64,000 bases of DNA. Origin: Hyparrhenia diplandra. Taxonomy: Eukaryota > Streptophyta > Magnoliopsida > Poales > Poaceae. The position numbers were made by a program, and so were the translations under genes. The notes beneath the pieces are model-generated. The model was not told the DNA's origin. It did no database searches and saw nothing but the letters and a program-made list of their open reading frames with translations. The DNA lies in contig JADLZK010012234.1 of the NCBI GenBank assembly GCA_015847255.1, forward strand, positions 124,001-188,000, given 5' to 3'. This document shows positions 32,995 through 45,500 of the stretch, piece after piece (the first letter of the stretch is position 1; each line of letters opens with the position of its first letter).

Positions 32995-34772
32995 GTTGAC
33001 ACTGTTATAGCATAATATTATAAGTTAAGTAACATGGAATAAGGGCTCAAGTCAAAGACCAAACATAAGTCTAGGGGGTCTAACTAACATAATTCTACGA
33101 GTTTTGGTATTCTGTGACTTTCGGGGACTTGATAGATAATTGCGAGAGAAGAATGGAGAAAGTTAGGAATATACAAGACATATGAAGACAAGACTTAACC
33201 GTGAAGTAACTCAACCCGAAAAGTGGACTAAAACATTCTAGAAGATACCGGAGGACACCAGAAAAGACGGGATGCCAAGGTGGCATGACAACTGCGGCCG
33301 CCGGTGCCAAGTAGGCCGGCCGTGAGGTGGGTCCCACCTGTCGGTCTCAGCTTTCTAGGTCGGTTTACCACCGACTTTGAGGTTGTATCTACACCGTTGT
33401 TGAAGGTCGGTTTGATCCAAGGGTTGACGTTCATCGCCAAGTACTATATAAGAAGACCGGTGACCCGTGGTGATAACAATTTCATTATCATACTCATTCA
33501 TCAACTCATACCCATCTAGTCCGGCCAAGTCTAGACCTAAGCCCTAGTTCATACTAGAAGTAGTTAACTATCTAGCTAGTTCTAGTTGAAGATCAAGTTC
33601 ATCTTGAGTTCACGATAGTCAAGAAGTAGCAAGGATCATCGTTCTTGAGACTTCTCTCTTGTATTCGATCCGTAAGTACTCTTATATTTAGAATACAATT
33701 GTTATGGCTTTGATCTTTATAATTATTATATTCTTATTGATATGTGTTTATGCTTACTATGATTATATGTTTAGTTTAGTAAGATTGCTTTATATTTTAT
33801 GCATGGAATTGTATAGCATCCATATAGATGATCACTATGTGGGTGATAAGCAATGTGTAAACGTGGTGTTTATACAACGTTTATCTGCAATTGCACCCTA
33901 CATTCCGGGCCGTGTGGTAGATCGCGGGAGTGACAGTCCTGTTGAGTCCTTTGGAATCCACCCTCTGAATGTAGGACTAGTCGAGTTTATTATTACGGTA
34001 ATGATCAAGTTTTCGTCCTTGGTTGTTATTGGTAATGCTTGCCATGTGTAGAAGTAATCCAACCTTGCCATGATAGCTAGATGTATTGCACTAATTGTAG
34101 TATTCATTTGACATATATGAGTAGGAGTATCTTAGGAATATTCATTCTATTCTTTCTATAACATGTTAATAGCTCGTATGATACTAGTGGCATATGATGA
34201 TCTTAGACTTGGGTATTTATCATTTATATATTTATCTTTATCCCGTGACTTATCCTGTTGAGTAATGTTAGATGCATATGGCTACTACGCATTGTACAAC
34301 CTGTAAGGTGGATCTCATAACTAAATCACATTATAAATCATTAGATATCCTTTCTCTCTACTTTCCATAGACTCCCTTCCCCGTGGTAAAATATAAATAC
34401 GATATACGGATTACTCCCGGTGAAGTGCTACAATTGGTATTTCTATCGTGCGCTTGCGGATATCATGTTCATTCTTTTATCAAGGCCTTTCAAGAGTACC
34501 ATGCCCCGCATTTCTTTGGCGTTATTGCTAGGGTGACGGACTAGTGTATAGGTAATGTCTAGAAATGAGTGGTATACCTTGAGTTCATATCTGGTGAGAT
34601 TAACTCCACTATGGATAATGATGCTAAGTTTACATCCCACTACTAACACCGCCTAACTCCGCTTTGTTGGATCATGAGGTTAATCTCATATCCAAGCTAA
34701 CATGATTAGATAGATATCCCATATATATTTCTTTTCGCCTTCCTAATTGGGATCGTGTAAGAAATATCAACA
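32995..34772 (+). repeat. Solo LTR, element B family (1.78 kb)
   Basis: Begins GTTGACACTGTTATAGC (the first T of TGTTGACA appears lost) and ends AAATATCAACA. It is bordered by CCCCC on both sides (32990-32994 and 34773-34777), fitting a 5-bp duplication. Its length and sequence match the reverse-oriented LTR at 50914-52701. No internal domain remains, so LTR-LTR recombination removed it. It carries a 'ctatataagaag' TATA box (about 33444). The open frame at 33704-34051 is not a gene. Confidence 0.88.
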
Positions 34773-35255
34773 CCCCCGAAGGGCTCCGTTGATTTGGATC
34801 AGGCTGCGATCTTCACTGCTGGCCCTTCGGGTAACGGCATGGCTCGATCTCGCGAGACATGGCTGTGTTTAGACGGCGGTGGCGCTTTGTGGGTGCCACT
34901 TCCTCGGAGGGGCGTCGTCACTTCTCTCCAACAAACCTCGGATGTCTTTCGGGATGAAAATCTAGCACCGGTATTCCCGGTCGGGCGACGTTGGCGTATG
35001 CCATGCTCTCATTGAAGGCGTCGTTTTGAAAGTTCCCTCCTTGGTTTTAACTGTTTGTTGTCGGCCTAGTTTTCTCTATTGATGTATTGTTGTTGGTGGT
35101 CTTTTGGCGGTGTTTTGTCGAGATGACCTCTCGAGCTCCGAGAGGGTTTTTAGCTTTTATTTTTCTGGCCTTTGGCCTTAAGTTTGTAATAATTTGCCCG
35201 ATTCTACCTTTTGGTAGATGAAGCCGGTATGAAATATTATCCATTATCTAAAAAG
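34773..35255 (+). mobile_element. Poly(A)-tailed retroposon, copy 2, 3' part
   Basis: After the LTR the retroposon resumes (gaagggctccgttgatttgg). It ends in a 3' UTR-like tail, 'ggtatgaaatattatccatt' then atctaaaag (35232-35255), similar in style to other LINE-dependent tails in the window. The target duplication for this copy was not found. Confidence 0.5.
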
Positions 35256-35905
35256 TAAATTGCAGCTTTTGCATTGGGGAGAAACTACTAGTTTCTTCAA
35301 GCCCGACCGTCCTGGCAACGCTAGCGCTGCCCCGCACACTCACACACACGGACATAACACAAGCACCCGCACCGCCCAACAGCCTCCACATCCGGCCTCG
35401 GCATGTTCCCATCATGCCGTCCGCCTTATCAAATCGCCCGCCCGGCCGAGCTCGCCCGGTGATCCCCCGCCTCATTGCCACCGTCGCACTCGTCGTTCGC
35501 GTGGCATTGTCACAGCCATGCTGCCAACTTCCGCTCGCCGGTCTCCTTCTATCTTCACCGGGCCTGCCGTCGTGCTTTCGCCCACTGCGTGCCACGCTAG
35601 GCCCGCCACCCACCCGCTCATTTGCCGCCATGCTGCCCCCGTTGGGCCCGCCACCCACCCGCTCATCGGTCCCTCACCGTGCACTAGCTCCGCGTGGACT
35701 GGCTCGCACCGCCATCGGCTCGCTCTTTGTCGCTATTGATGAGAAGAGGGCCACGGTCAACAAAAATTTGCAACGAGAATTATTAAGAATAGTGTACAAT
35801 TATGTATACCATGTTATGCTATCTTCATCGGCCAATACTGCATGCAGCATTTGTCGGCGGCCACCGTGATGGGGCCAAATGCCCCAATCATAAGTGAAAA
35901 AGACT
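35256..35905. other. Unassigned C-rich DNA
   Basis: C-rich on the plus strand from about 35280 to 35720, with open frames on both strands and a short direct repeat (gccacccacccgctcat, twice around 35606-35665). No recognisable protein. A captured or pseudogenised exon is possible but not supported. Confidence 0.3.
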
Positions 35906-35907
35906 TA

Positions 35908-37039
35908 CTCCCCCTCCGTCCCTTTATTGTGGTCGTTTTAGCTACAGGGTCGCGTCCCTTAATACTTGTCGTCCGCTACGATCCTCCTAGCTGCACAGCT
36001 ACGCACATGCGCCTTTGTCCCTCCTCCCCGGCCTCACAACTCTGCATGCACCCAAGCTTTTCCAAAAAAAAAAAAAAAAAAAATCCCAATCTCATCCCCA
36101 ACAAAATCGCCGGTGTTCCTCTTCGCCGCATCCACAACATCGCCGTCACACCACCCTCCATCCACTCGCGGGTGAGCCGCCAGAACGCTGGCACGCCGAC
36201 GCGCGCAGGAGCTCCGGCGGCGCAAGGCATTCGGCACCTCCGGCAAAGTCTTTCCTTGTCGAGGCCACGGAGCCGCGCCCCGGGTCCGCCCGCCGGCGAC
36301 GAGGTCCACCCCGCCCGGCCGGGCACACGGCCAGATCTCCCCATCCATCCCGCTGGTTCGCCCGGCGCGCCGCAATGGCCCGCGTCGACGCCGCCGCCCG
36401 ATTACGCGCATAGCCCGGCGCACTTACGCCGTGGCGGCGGGGACCACGCCGCGCGCGTGCGGGGCGACGACGCTGCCCGCGCGCGCCGCCCCCGAGTTCC
36501 GGACGGAGGCAGGCTCCGCCGCCGGGACGAGGCCATCGGGCGAGGCCGTGTTCGTCCGGGCGAGGAGGCCCGCACCTGAGGCCCTATTCGCCGAGGAGGC
36601 CTCGCGCCCGAGTCTGTCGCGGTCCGGCCGAGGAGGCCACGCCGAGTCCGTCTCCGTCCAGCGAGGGGCCTGCGCCGAGGCCGTGTTCCTTCCGGCGGGG
36701 AGGCCCGCGCCGAGGCCGTCTCCGTGGGAGCAAGGCGAGGTTCCAGCCGGGGCGGAGCTCCAGCATCCGCCATGGCAGCCGAGGAGCATGGCGAGATTCC
36801 AGCGGCGGCGGCTACCTCAGCCACAGCGGCAGCGGCGCCAAGACAGGCGTTCTGCCCCGTCCTTGGCGCAGCTGGATTCGACGCCATCATCACTAGGAGC
36901 GTTGTGTTGTTTGCTAGCGACAGAGAGCAGGCAGGTCGCTGTCTTGTGTACAGTTTACATAGGGGCATCAGCGTCTTTTGCATGTTGCGTTGTTCTCCGT
37001 GCCTGAATCCCGACGACTAGAATTTAGGGATGGAGGGAG
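35908..37039. mobile_element. Mariner/Stowaway-type element with GC-rich cargo (1.13 kb)
   Basis: The left end CTCCCCCTCCGTCCC and the right end, on the other strand, CTCCCTCCATCCC are Stowaway-type inverted repeats. TA flanks both sides (35906-35907 and 37040-37041). It is far larger than a typical Stowaway MITE. The interior carries a run of about 20 A (36064-36083) and about 900 bp of very GC-rich, exon-like DNA. That DNA includes degenerate tandem units built on 'ccgaggaggcc / gccgaggccgt' (about 36520-36740). No transposase with a DD39D triad is visible. The cargo encodes no domain I recognise. Confidence 0.7.
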
Positions 37040-37432
37040 TATGCATGAGTGCATGACGACAACAAGAAGTGTGAATCACGGCAAGATATATAGCATGGTC
37101 CATTAAATAGTTGTGGCTGGTGGACCAGACCATGTGATTATTATTGAAAAAGGAAAAAGATACATATATGTAAAAGACGCATGCATATATGACGACGACC
37201 GGTGGCGTGAATCATGACCCCACTCATCCGTGCCTGTGATGAGAAACTCCATGTGTGCTTGTGCAAAGAGACCTCCAGCATGCTCCTTGCTGTGTCTCTT
37301 GCAACCTACAGTGTTCAGCTGCATCTGTGATTCTTCAGTCTTGCATCCTGGCTTCAGCTTCATTGCAAACGGCTGTTGCAGCTTGCATTTTCTTCGGGCC
37401 TGGGAGCCTACAGAGTCCTTTGAGTTTCCCAG
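37040..37432. repeat. Local repeat unit and LINE 5' junction
   Basis: This segment contains a copy of the local unit built around 'gtggcgtgaatcatgacc' and 'catggtccattaaat'. That unit recurs at 41.1, 41.8, 42.3, 54.6, 55.3 and 55.8 kb. Somewhere after about 37230 the LINE begins, but its exact 5' border could not be set. Confidence 0.55.
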
Positions 37433-40400
37433 ATGATAGGACCAAATATGGATCTTTTATGCTGGAACGTTCGCGGTTTAAATCGCAGAGATAGAAGAGA
37501 TGTTGTTCACCAGACAGTGGCAGGCACTAGATGCCACATCGCCTGTCTGCAAGAATCAAAGCTATCCTCTCTGGATCAGCACACTGCAGCTTATCTAGGT
37601 GGCTATCGCCTGCGTAATTTTGTGTTCAAGCCGGCAACTGGTGTTTTGGGAACGCGAGGAGGAATTGTCGTTCTGTGGAATGATGACTCCGTTGAGTTAA
37701 CAAACTGTGTCATGGGAGAGTTCCACCTCTCAGCCGACATCGAAGTTAATGAGTGTTCAACAAGCTTTCGACTCTCTGTTGTCTACGGGTCAACTAGACA
37801 CCGTGCAAGGCAAAGGTTCCTGGAGGAGCTGAAAGCAATCAAACCTGAAGCCAATACACGTTGGTTGATTCTAGGTGACTTCAACTTAATCTACAAAGCG
37901 GCCGACAAGAACAATAGAAGACTAAACAGTAGACTTATGCGGCAATTCAGGGATGCTCTGAATGAATGCGATCTACAGGAGATTCATCTCCAAAATCGCA
38001 AATTCACTTGGAGCAATGAGAGGCGCGATCCAACTTTGATGAAGCTAGACAGAGTTTTTTGCAATGCCGAGTGGGACTGCACGTTCCCCTCACATATCCT
38101 CCACGCTCTGTCCACCTCTCTATCAGACCACGCCCCGCTACTACTCTCCAATCAAAGTGCCCCGCGGCGACCGAGAACATTCCGCTTTGAAAATTTCTGG
38201 ACAGAACTCCCAGGCTTCAAAGAGGTGGTGACGAGGGCTTGGACAGCACCCTCAAATCACCATGAGCCCTTCCACATCCTTTACAACAAACTGCATGTCA
38301 CAGCTCAAAATCTGAAAACCTGGAGCAAAGGGATCATTTCAGATGCCAAAATGAAGCTGCTCATGGCTCAAGAAGTCATCCTTCGTTTGGATGTTGCCCA
38401 AGAAAATAGAAGCTTGTCTACAGCAGAATTTGAACTCAGAGCTAAACTCAAAAGACGGGTCCTCGGATTGGCGGTCATTGAGAGGGCGAGAGCTAGGCAA
38501 GCCTCACGTATCTCCAATATTAAGCTGGGCGACGCCAACACGAAATATTTTCACCGAAGGGTGAACGCGAGAAGAAGGAAAAACCACATCCAAAGACTTC
38601 GGATTGGACAAGGCTGGGCGGTCTCACATGATGAAAAGGCAAGGGTGGTTCAGGATCACTTTCAAAAAATCATGCAGCGTCCACCGCAGAGACATGCTGA
38701 TTTAAACTGGGAGAGACTGCAAATTCCAGCGCATAACTTGGACATGTTAGCAGGCGATTTTACAGAATCTGAATTCATGAAGGCCTTAAATCAAATGCCA
38801 TCCGATAAGGCGCCTGGACCAGATGGCTTCACGGTTCTATTTTTCAAGGAATGTTGGGACATTGTCAAAGGGGATGTCATGAACGCAGCCAATGCCTTCC
38901 ATAGACTGCGCATCTCCAATTTAGCTATCCTAAATACAGCAAATGTGGCGCTTATCCCAAAGAAGCATGGGGCAGACTCAGTTTCGGATTTTAGGCCCAT
39001 AAGCCTAATCTACTCCTTTGCCAAGATCATTGCGAAGGTCCTGGCAATGCGCCTAGCACCTCACATGAACAAGTTGATTTCCAAGAGCCAAAGCGCCTTC
39101 ATGTCGGTTCGGTGTGCTGTGCGTCGATTTCAGAGATCGAAGACCCCGGCCCTGTTATGCAAGCTAGGCTTCCCTTCAAGATGGAGAGATTGGGTGGCTG
39201 CCCTCCTATCATCAGCATCTTCTCGCATCCTGCTTAATGGAGTCCCTACTACACCCATCAAGCACGGCCGAGGACTGCGCCAAGGCGATCCCCTTTCACC
39301 ACTACTATTTGTCATTGCCATTGACCCACTCCAAAAAATCATTGACCTTGTGACGAAAGAAGGACACTTGACAAAGTTTAGGGGAAAACACAATGTCATA
39401 CGGACATCCATGTACGCGGACGACACGGCAATTTTTATCAAGCCATATAAAAGGGATGTCTCCACGCTCACTGAAATTCTAGCCAAGTTTGGTGACGTGA
39501 CCGGACTCAAAACAAATGTGCAGAAGTCATCTGTCATCCCTATCAGGTGCCAAGGTGTCGACCTGGATGAGGTCTTAAGCAATTTCCCAGCACGACGCTC
39601 TCGATTCCCAACAAAGTATCTTGGTCTACCTCTAACAAGCACCAGATTGCGCCGGATTGATTTCCAGCCTCTTGTTGACAAGGCAGTGAGCAAGCTCACT
39701 ATTTGGAATGGCAGGAACATTAATCATGTAGGACGGTCCACCTTAGTCAAAGCAGTTCTCACCTCCCAAGCTGTCTACTCCCTCACATCCCTTAATGCTC
39801 CTAAAGCCACACTGAAGGAAATCGACAGCTATAGCAAGAGCTTCCTCTGGGCAGGATCCGAGAAGCTAACTGGGGGAAAATGCAAAGTGAACTGGCCTCG
39901 TTCCGCAAGGCCAACTGAATTGGGAGGTCTGGGCATTCTACATCTTGGAAAATTTGCAAGAGCGCCACGCCTTAGGTGGCTATGGAAAGAATGGGAAGAC
40001 CATGGAAGGTTGTCGGCTAACCCTGACCTACCATGTGACACGACCGATAGACTACTATTTGCTGCGGCAAACAACAATCACGGTTGGCGATGGTTGCAAA
40101 ACATCCTTTTCCGTGCAGTGCTTGGCTCCAAGGTCGAGGCCCCGGGATCTAGCACCGGGCATCTTCAAAATTTCAAGAGGCAAACACAAGTCATCCAACG
40201 AAGCTTTGCACAATAGGACATGGATTAAGGACATAGACACGAGACATGCAACTTTCACCTCCCAACATTTCGTGGAATATGTCCAACTATGGCACGCCAT
40301 AAACCACTTTCAGCTCCAATCAGACAGGGAAGACAACATCATTTGGAAATTCACGCCTAATGGAAAATACACAGCAGGATCAGCCTACCGTGCACAATTC

Positions 40401-41046
40401 ATTGGATCCACGACAACAAACTTCAAACGACTGATTTGGAAAGTCTGGGCGCCGCCAAAATGCAAATTTTTGGGTGGCTAGCCATCCAAAATAGAATTTG
40501 GACCTCCGATAGACTACAAGCGCGAGCGTGGCCGAACAATGGCGTGTGTCCCCTGTGTAGGTGCCACCAAGAGTCTGGAATACATCTTTTCCAAGATTGT
40601 TGATACACCAAGCGTATTTGGGAGGGTGTTGCAGTATGGCTAGGCAATGGAAACTTGCGACCTTCAGCCTGGGTGTTGGGAGATTCAGTACAAGCGTGGT
40701 GGGAAAATCTGGACCGAACACCCTCGGCGGCGAGACGTGGACTTCGCTCTATCATCATTCTTGTTTGTTGGGAGATCTGGAAGGAAAGAAATGCAAGAGT
40801 TTTTGAGCACAAAGAATCGGCACCCATGCATATCCTCCAGAAGATCAAGGAAGAGGCTGCCCTTTGGGAAATGGCAGGAGCAAAAAATATCTCCAAGCTG
40901 TTACTCCAAGTGTGATTGTGATTGTGATCCCCTGTGATCAGTTTTTCGATGTTTATATTTTTGTATATATATGTACTCAGCCTTTCTGGGCTCTCTTCTT
41001 TTTAATACAATAGGCAGCTCTCCTGCCTGTTCCGTTTTAAAAAAAA
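37433..41046 (+). pseudogene. L1-type LINE ORF2, 5'-truncated and catalytically dead
   Basis: A 927-residue frame (37433-40216) has an APE-type endonuclease at its start (LLCWNVRGLN, QESKL, GDFNLI, SDHAPLL) and a reverse transcriptase (DKAPGPDGF, ALIPKKHG, DFRPISL, GLRQGDPLSPLLF, MYADDTAIF). Compared with plant L1 RTs, the part between KSQSAF and GFPSRWRDW is too short. The motif A segment with the first catalytic Asp ('D..KAFD.V') is gone, in frame, around 39165. Frameshifts near 40070 and 40470 and a TGA near 40600 break the C-terminal zinc-binding region (CPLCRCHQESGIHLFQDC). The C terminus ends at about 40915. A 3' UTR and eight A (41039-41046) follow. ORF1 is absent. Confidence 0.92.
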
Positions 41047-41059
41047 TATCTTGATCGAA

Positions 41060-41420
41060 AAGAGCATGCACGATGATACGTAATGGCGTGCGTGAATCAC
41101 GGCCAGATGACATGGTCCATTCACCCAGCGCCATGCTACTGTTGTTATACACCTGGCACCGGAAGCACCTGTCGCGGGCAATAAACACCAGTCGGACAAG
41201 CTTATTCTACCTATCAACAGTATGGATAGAAATGTGTGTGTACATCCATGTTGTTTCTCTTCTGGCGTTCTAAAATCTCTCATCGATAAAAAAATGTAAT
41301 TATGGCAAAATTTTGTGGAGATTCAGCACACTGGTGATGAAGATTCAGCACTATGAAGTAAAATTTTATCATAACACGACCTCATATCTTCACAGACATC
41401 GCTCTTCTCCGGCGTCTATA
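41060..41420 (+). repeat. Duplicated 5' flank of the lectin-aerolysin gene
   Basis: The order of motifs matches 55960-56400, just upstream of the lectin gene at 56955: 'aagcttattctacct', 'catgttgtttctcttctggcgttctaaaa', a polyA stretch, 'cactggtgatgaagattcagcacta', then 'cctcatat...cacagac..tcgct' and 'ctccggcg'. The copy lies about 15 kb upstream and no lectin coding sequence follows it. Confidence 0.7.
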
Positions 41421-41485
41421 TATCTTTTGGAAATTTGATTGTTACCGTGCATGTTGTGACTTCTCCGAAAATGTCACTATACAAA

Positions 41486-41487
41486 GT

Positions 41488-41541
<54 letters not shown>

Positions 41542-41594
41542 ATAACGATCTGGGCACTGTCTTGGAGAGAGGCTTGGTGAAATAGACATGTCTG
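41486..41594 (+). pseudogene. Plastid 23S rRNA gene fragment (NUPT), about 108 bp
   Basis: The sequence from ggtcctaaggtagcgaaatt (41488) through 'ttccgacccgcacgaaagg' to 'gaaatagacatgtctg' (41594) is a domain IV/V piece of 23S rRNA. The variant 'cgatctgggcactgtct..gagagaggct..gtg' is the plastid form, not the plant mitochondrial 26S form. Three visible differences from the plastid sequence as I know it are C-to-T or G-to-A at CpG sites, the usual decay of methylated nuclear DNA. It is sense on the plus strand and too short to function. Confidence 0.85.
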
Positions 41595-41625
41595 TTGACT
41601 TTGCAAACTGAATGTCAATGTACAA

Positions 41626-42500
41626 TGTAATCTTGTTTACTTCACTACATCCCAAACTTATTAATGCTGATAAATATTTCTCAATTGGCATACATTGCCA
41701 TTAGTTCGAGGATCCACGTGAGTTGGACAGGTGACTAGAGTTGCGGGGACGAACGAATGTTATCATGTTTTTCCCGTTGCAACGCATGGACATTTACCTA
41801 GTGTATAGAAAAAGACTATTGCACAACGACAAGTGGTGTGAATCATGACAAGATAACATGGTCCATTAAATCGATGGGGTTGGTGGACCACCCTGTGAAT
41901 AAACTCCCAGCAAGGCAGCTCACTAGTGACCTCTCCCATCCACGTGCCATGTGCATTGTGGTGGAAAAAGATGGATGTAAAGTTAAAGGCGCATGCACGT
42001 CGATGATAGGTGGAAGATCAGGGAGAGGGTAGATCCGGTCACCGGAGCCCCAAATCCAAACTTATTAACGTGATCTTGTTTACTTCGTCACTGCATCCCA
42101 AACTTACTAATATAGGTAAATATTTCACAATTGGCATACATTACTACTTCAGCTATAAATCCTTCATTTCAAAGGAGGATCCACGTGAGTTGGAGGGGCG
42201 ACCAGATTTTCGGGGATGAACGAGTGTTATCATGTTTTCTCGTTGCAACGTTTGGCATTTACCTAGTGTATGCAAAAAGACTCATGCACAGCGACAAGTG
42301 GTGTGAATCATGACAAGATAACATGGTCCATTAAATCGATGGGGTTGGTGGTCCACCCAGTGAATAAACTCCCCAGCAAGGCAACTCAGTAGTGACCTCT
42401 CCCATCCACGTGCATTGTTCTAGAAAAAGATGGATGTAAAGTTAAAAGGTGCATGCACATCGATGATAGGTGGAAGATCCATGCGGGAGCCCCAGATCTA
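41626..42500. repeat. Tandem duplication of the local unit with Helitron-like tails
   Basis: Two units, about 41626-42057 and 42067-42500, share the order: 'ttgtttacttc', 'caattggcatacatt', 'gaggatccacgtgagttgga', a Helitron-like end, 'acaagtggtgtgaatcatga', 'ggtccattaaatcgatgggg', 'agtgacctctcccatccacg', 'aaaaagatggatgtaaagtt'. In each the sequence cgttgcaacg, a perfect 10-bp palindrome, precedes 'catttacCTAG' (41798-41801) or 'catttacCTAG' (42263-42266). That pattern is like a Helitron 3' end inserting before T. Confidence 0.7.
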
Positions 42501-42505
42501 GTCGG

Positions 42506-45500
42506 TGTAACACCCTGGTGTTAAGCATGTCATTAGCATCTGCATTTCATGAGCATAATCATCATTTAATCATGCATTCATGCACATGAAATGATACATG
42601 TCATTTGCATGTTTTAATGTATTTAATTTGCTTGCTATGTTTTTGCCTTGTCATTTCATGTATGAAATGTTTGCATAATTAGTTGTTTAATGTTTATTTA
42701 TTCTTAGTGATGTTTATAAGATGTTTTAGAGCAAGGTTGATGTTGGTCATGTCTTCTAATTATGTTTTATAATGATAGTTTGACTTGGTTTGACCCGATT
42801 TGACCATGATAGTGCTTTTTTGTCTTGTTTTGATTAAAAGTCCTAGCTAGGGTTTATGCATGTGTGTGCACCCTTCATGAAATGTGTGGATAATTTAGTG
42901 TAGAACAAAAAGGTATTATAGGCTCGTTTCATGAAAGTGGGTGGATCATGTTCGAAAAGTCGAAATTAGTTTGGTCGAGCATGAAACTAGGGTTTGCTCG
43001 GCTTTTGGAGTGACCGTGCTTCGATTTATCACAGTTTCAAATCTAGGCCGAGTTTGGAGAAAGTTTGTATAGATGGATTGCTTAGAATTTCGTAAGGAAC
43101 ATTTCATTCAATACGATCTTTGGCTAGTTTTGCACGTATCTCGAGGCACAGGGTGAAATAGGTCGGATTAGGGTTTCAATTCGGTCTTTAGTGACGCTTT
43201 TGTCCTTGCCGTCTCTATTGACACCCGGTAGGCCACCTTGACACCAGCGTTCGGCCGTCGGCGTGCCGCGTGTCGCGCTCCTCCCGACATCGTGCCGCGC
43301 CCATGCCGTGAAGAAGAGGAAACCGCGTTCTCGTGCACTCCACTTCACCCTCTCCCTCTCCCTCTCCCTTCGCTCGCCAGAAGCGGCGGCCGGCCGGCGG
43401 AGTTGCGGCCGCCGCCATGGCCATCACCGGCGCCGCCCAAGCTTGCTTGCCCGCCACCGCGTCCTCGGCCGCTCCAGCTCGCTCTCTGCCCGCCATCTCC
43501 AAGACCAAGTTTGCCGAGCAAATCGCGCCCTAGAAGCCGCGAACGCGCTGGTTTGTCCTCGCCGAAAAATCGGCCGCCGAGCTCCCGCTGCCGCGACGCG
43601 CCAACCACCGTGCCGTTGCCCGATTCCACGCCGCGACACACGACCTCGCCACCTCGTGCACCACCGCCCTAACCCCCTCCCAGATCGAATAGAAGGAGGG
43701 AGAGGCCAAATCGGGCCGTTCGCCGAGCCGCCGTCCGCCGGAGAGCGCCGCCGGGCGGGGCTCACGTGGCCCGCCCTACCCGCCACCTCTCGCCCTCTCG
43801 TCGTGCGCACTATGACCTGCCTCGATGTACAGATGGTGGAACCCTAGCCGGTTGGAGCTGTGGTGGTCCCACATCGCCGAACACGGCTGCTCCGCCGCGA
43901 TGGCGCCGCCGCGTCGGGCATCCACATCGCCGAACGCCACCGCCGCCGCCCCCTCGGCCACCAACGGCGGATCCGGTCCGCCTCGACCCCGTGAAGCCCA
44001 TGCTCGCCTCGCCTTGCCTCACCGTCGCCGGAAACGGCGGAACGCCGCCATGCCGCCGCCGCCGCCCGCCATGGACGCCGGCGAGTCTGCTGCCGGTGCT
44101 CCTCCGGGCCGACCAAGTACACCAACGGATGCGCCTCGACGAGAGGAAGCCGTCCATGCCCCTCTCCGTCGAAACCCCACCGTTGACGAGATCCATCGCC
44201 GGCAAGCGCCGTCCCTCGCTTCCGTGCCTATGACAAGTGGGCCCGGCCTGTCAAGAAATATCCTTTATCTTTTCTATTTTTCCAAATGTGTTGCATATCC
44301 TGTAAATTTCATAACTCGGTCATTTTAGCTCGGATTTGAGTGAGACAAATTTTGGCATGCTTTATATTGTCTGATCTATGATAGAAAAATATGAGATGCC
44401 AGTTTCTTGTAGTTTTTATATTTGTTTATATTTATGCTAGTAATTGCCATGAAAATGGATAAATGCATATCTTACTTTTGGTGCATGACAAAATAGTGGT
44501 CCCCTGTACAAAATGTTCATGATTTGTGATGTGCATCATGGCAAAAATATGTTTGACCCTAGGTTATGTGGTGGAAATATCATTTTTGATTTATGTGCTA
44601 TTTATCATGCTTTTTAGGAAATTCATAGAAAAATAATTGTTAGGGTTTTTTGCCATGATAATTTTTGTACATGCATTTGTTACTATTATGAAGCATTTCA
44701 TGTTCATGGTTAGGCAGTTTCATACTTTTCATAGTACAAAGTATTTTCATGCCTAGTTTTATTGCTAGCTTGTCATTTTTGTGTAGGACAGCATATGCAT
44801 GTTCTTGCCATGAAATTTTTATGATAGCCTTTGTAGATCAGTAGGATGCTCTGGTAATTTTTGTAGAATTTCCTGAGGTGTTTATGTAATTATCATAATT
44901 ATGTTGCATAGGAAATACCCTAGAAATGCATGTTTATGTTAGGGTAATATGTTTTGGTTAGTTTACCATTTATTCCTAGCATGAATAGGACCTGTTGATA
45001 TGTTTGGTTTGATGGCCTCACATGTTTGGTCAATTTATTTTTCCTAGCCTTGATATAAATTATAGTGTGCATGTGTAGTGTTTACTTAGGGTTATCATTT
45101 CATGTGTATTAGTTTATGTTTTGGCTTGTTCAGTAGGTTTATTTGGTAGGTTATGACTTGGTTTGCTTGCTGGAAAAGTCCTAGAGAAAGTACATGCTTG
45201 AGTGATTTATAGTAAATGTTGCAAGTTACAAGTTGTCCAAAACAGAGTCTCTGTTTTTACTGTTTTCGAGGCTGTAGATGTTAGAATCTGGTTATGAGTG
45301 TATGGAATGATTTGTAGATAATTTTGTTAGCTTTCCAACGAGTATTTGTTTGCTGCATTTGGAGTTATAGAACTCCCCTGTGTGACTGTTTTTTGACAAA
45401 GCATGTCTAGCTGCAATTTCAGGTGATTGATTAGTGAATTAGGGTGTTTTTGCTTGATGTAGTTTATTAGGGTTTCTTGTGTAGTTATATTTGTGTTTCT

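Noticed and set aside
32316..33015. 228-residue minus-strand and 150-residue plus-strand frames
   Set aside because: They are GC-driven frames inside the retroposon, and the plus frame runs into the solo LTR.
33704..34051. Hydrophobic frame in the solo LTR, also seen in the reverse LTR at 51616-52044
   Set aside because: It is found in both LTR copies, but LTRs are not coding and the frame is not maintained end to end.
35976..37020. Several 100-245 codon frames on both strands in the Stowaway-like element
   Set aside because: Low-complexity Arg/Ala/Pro composition on both strands, crossing a poly-A run; no domain. Possible captured DNA but not a gene call.
41138..41420. A second, degenerate lectin gene at the duplicated 5' flank
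   Set aside because: Only flank sequence is duplicated; no amaranthin-domain coding sequence follows before the plastid fragment.
41486..41594. Functional rRNA gene
   Set aside because: Only about 108 bp of a 2.9-kb gene, with nuclear-type CpG decay; it is an organelle insert.
43238..44328. Overlapping frames up to 194 codons as host genes
   Set aside because: They lie within the 4.7-kb LTR in GC-rich DNA, overlap on both strands and show no recognisable protein.
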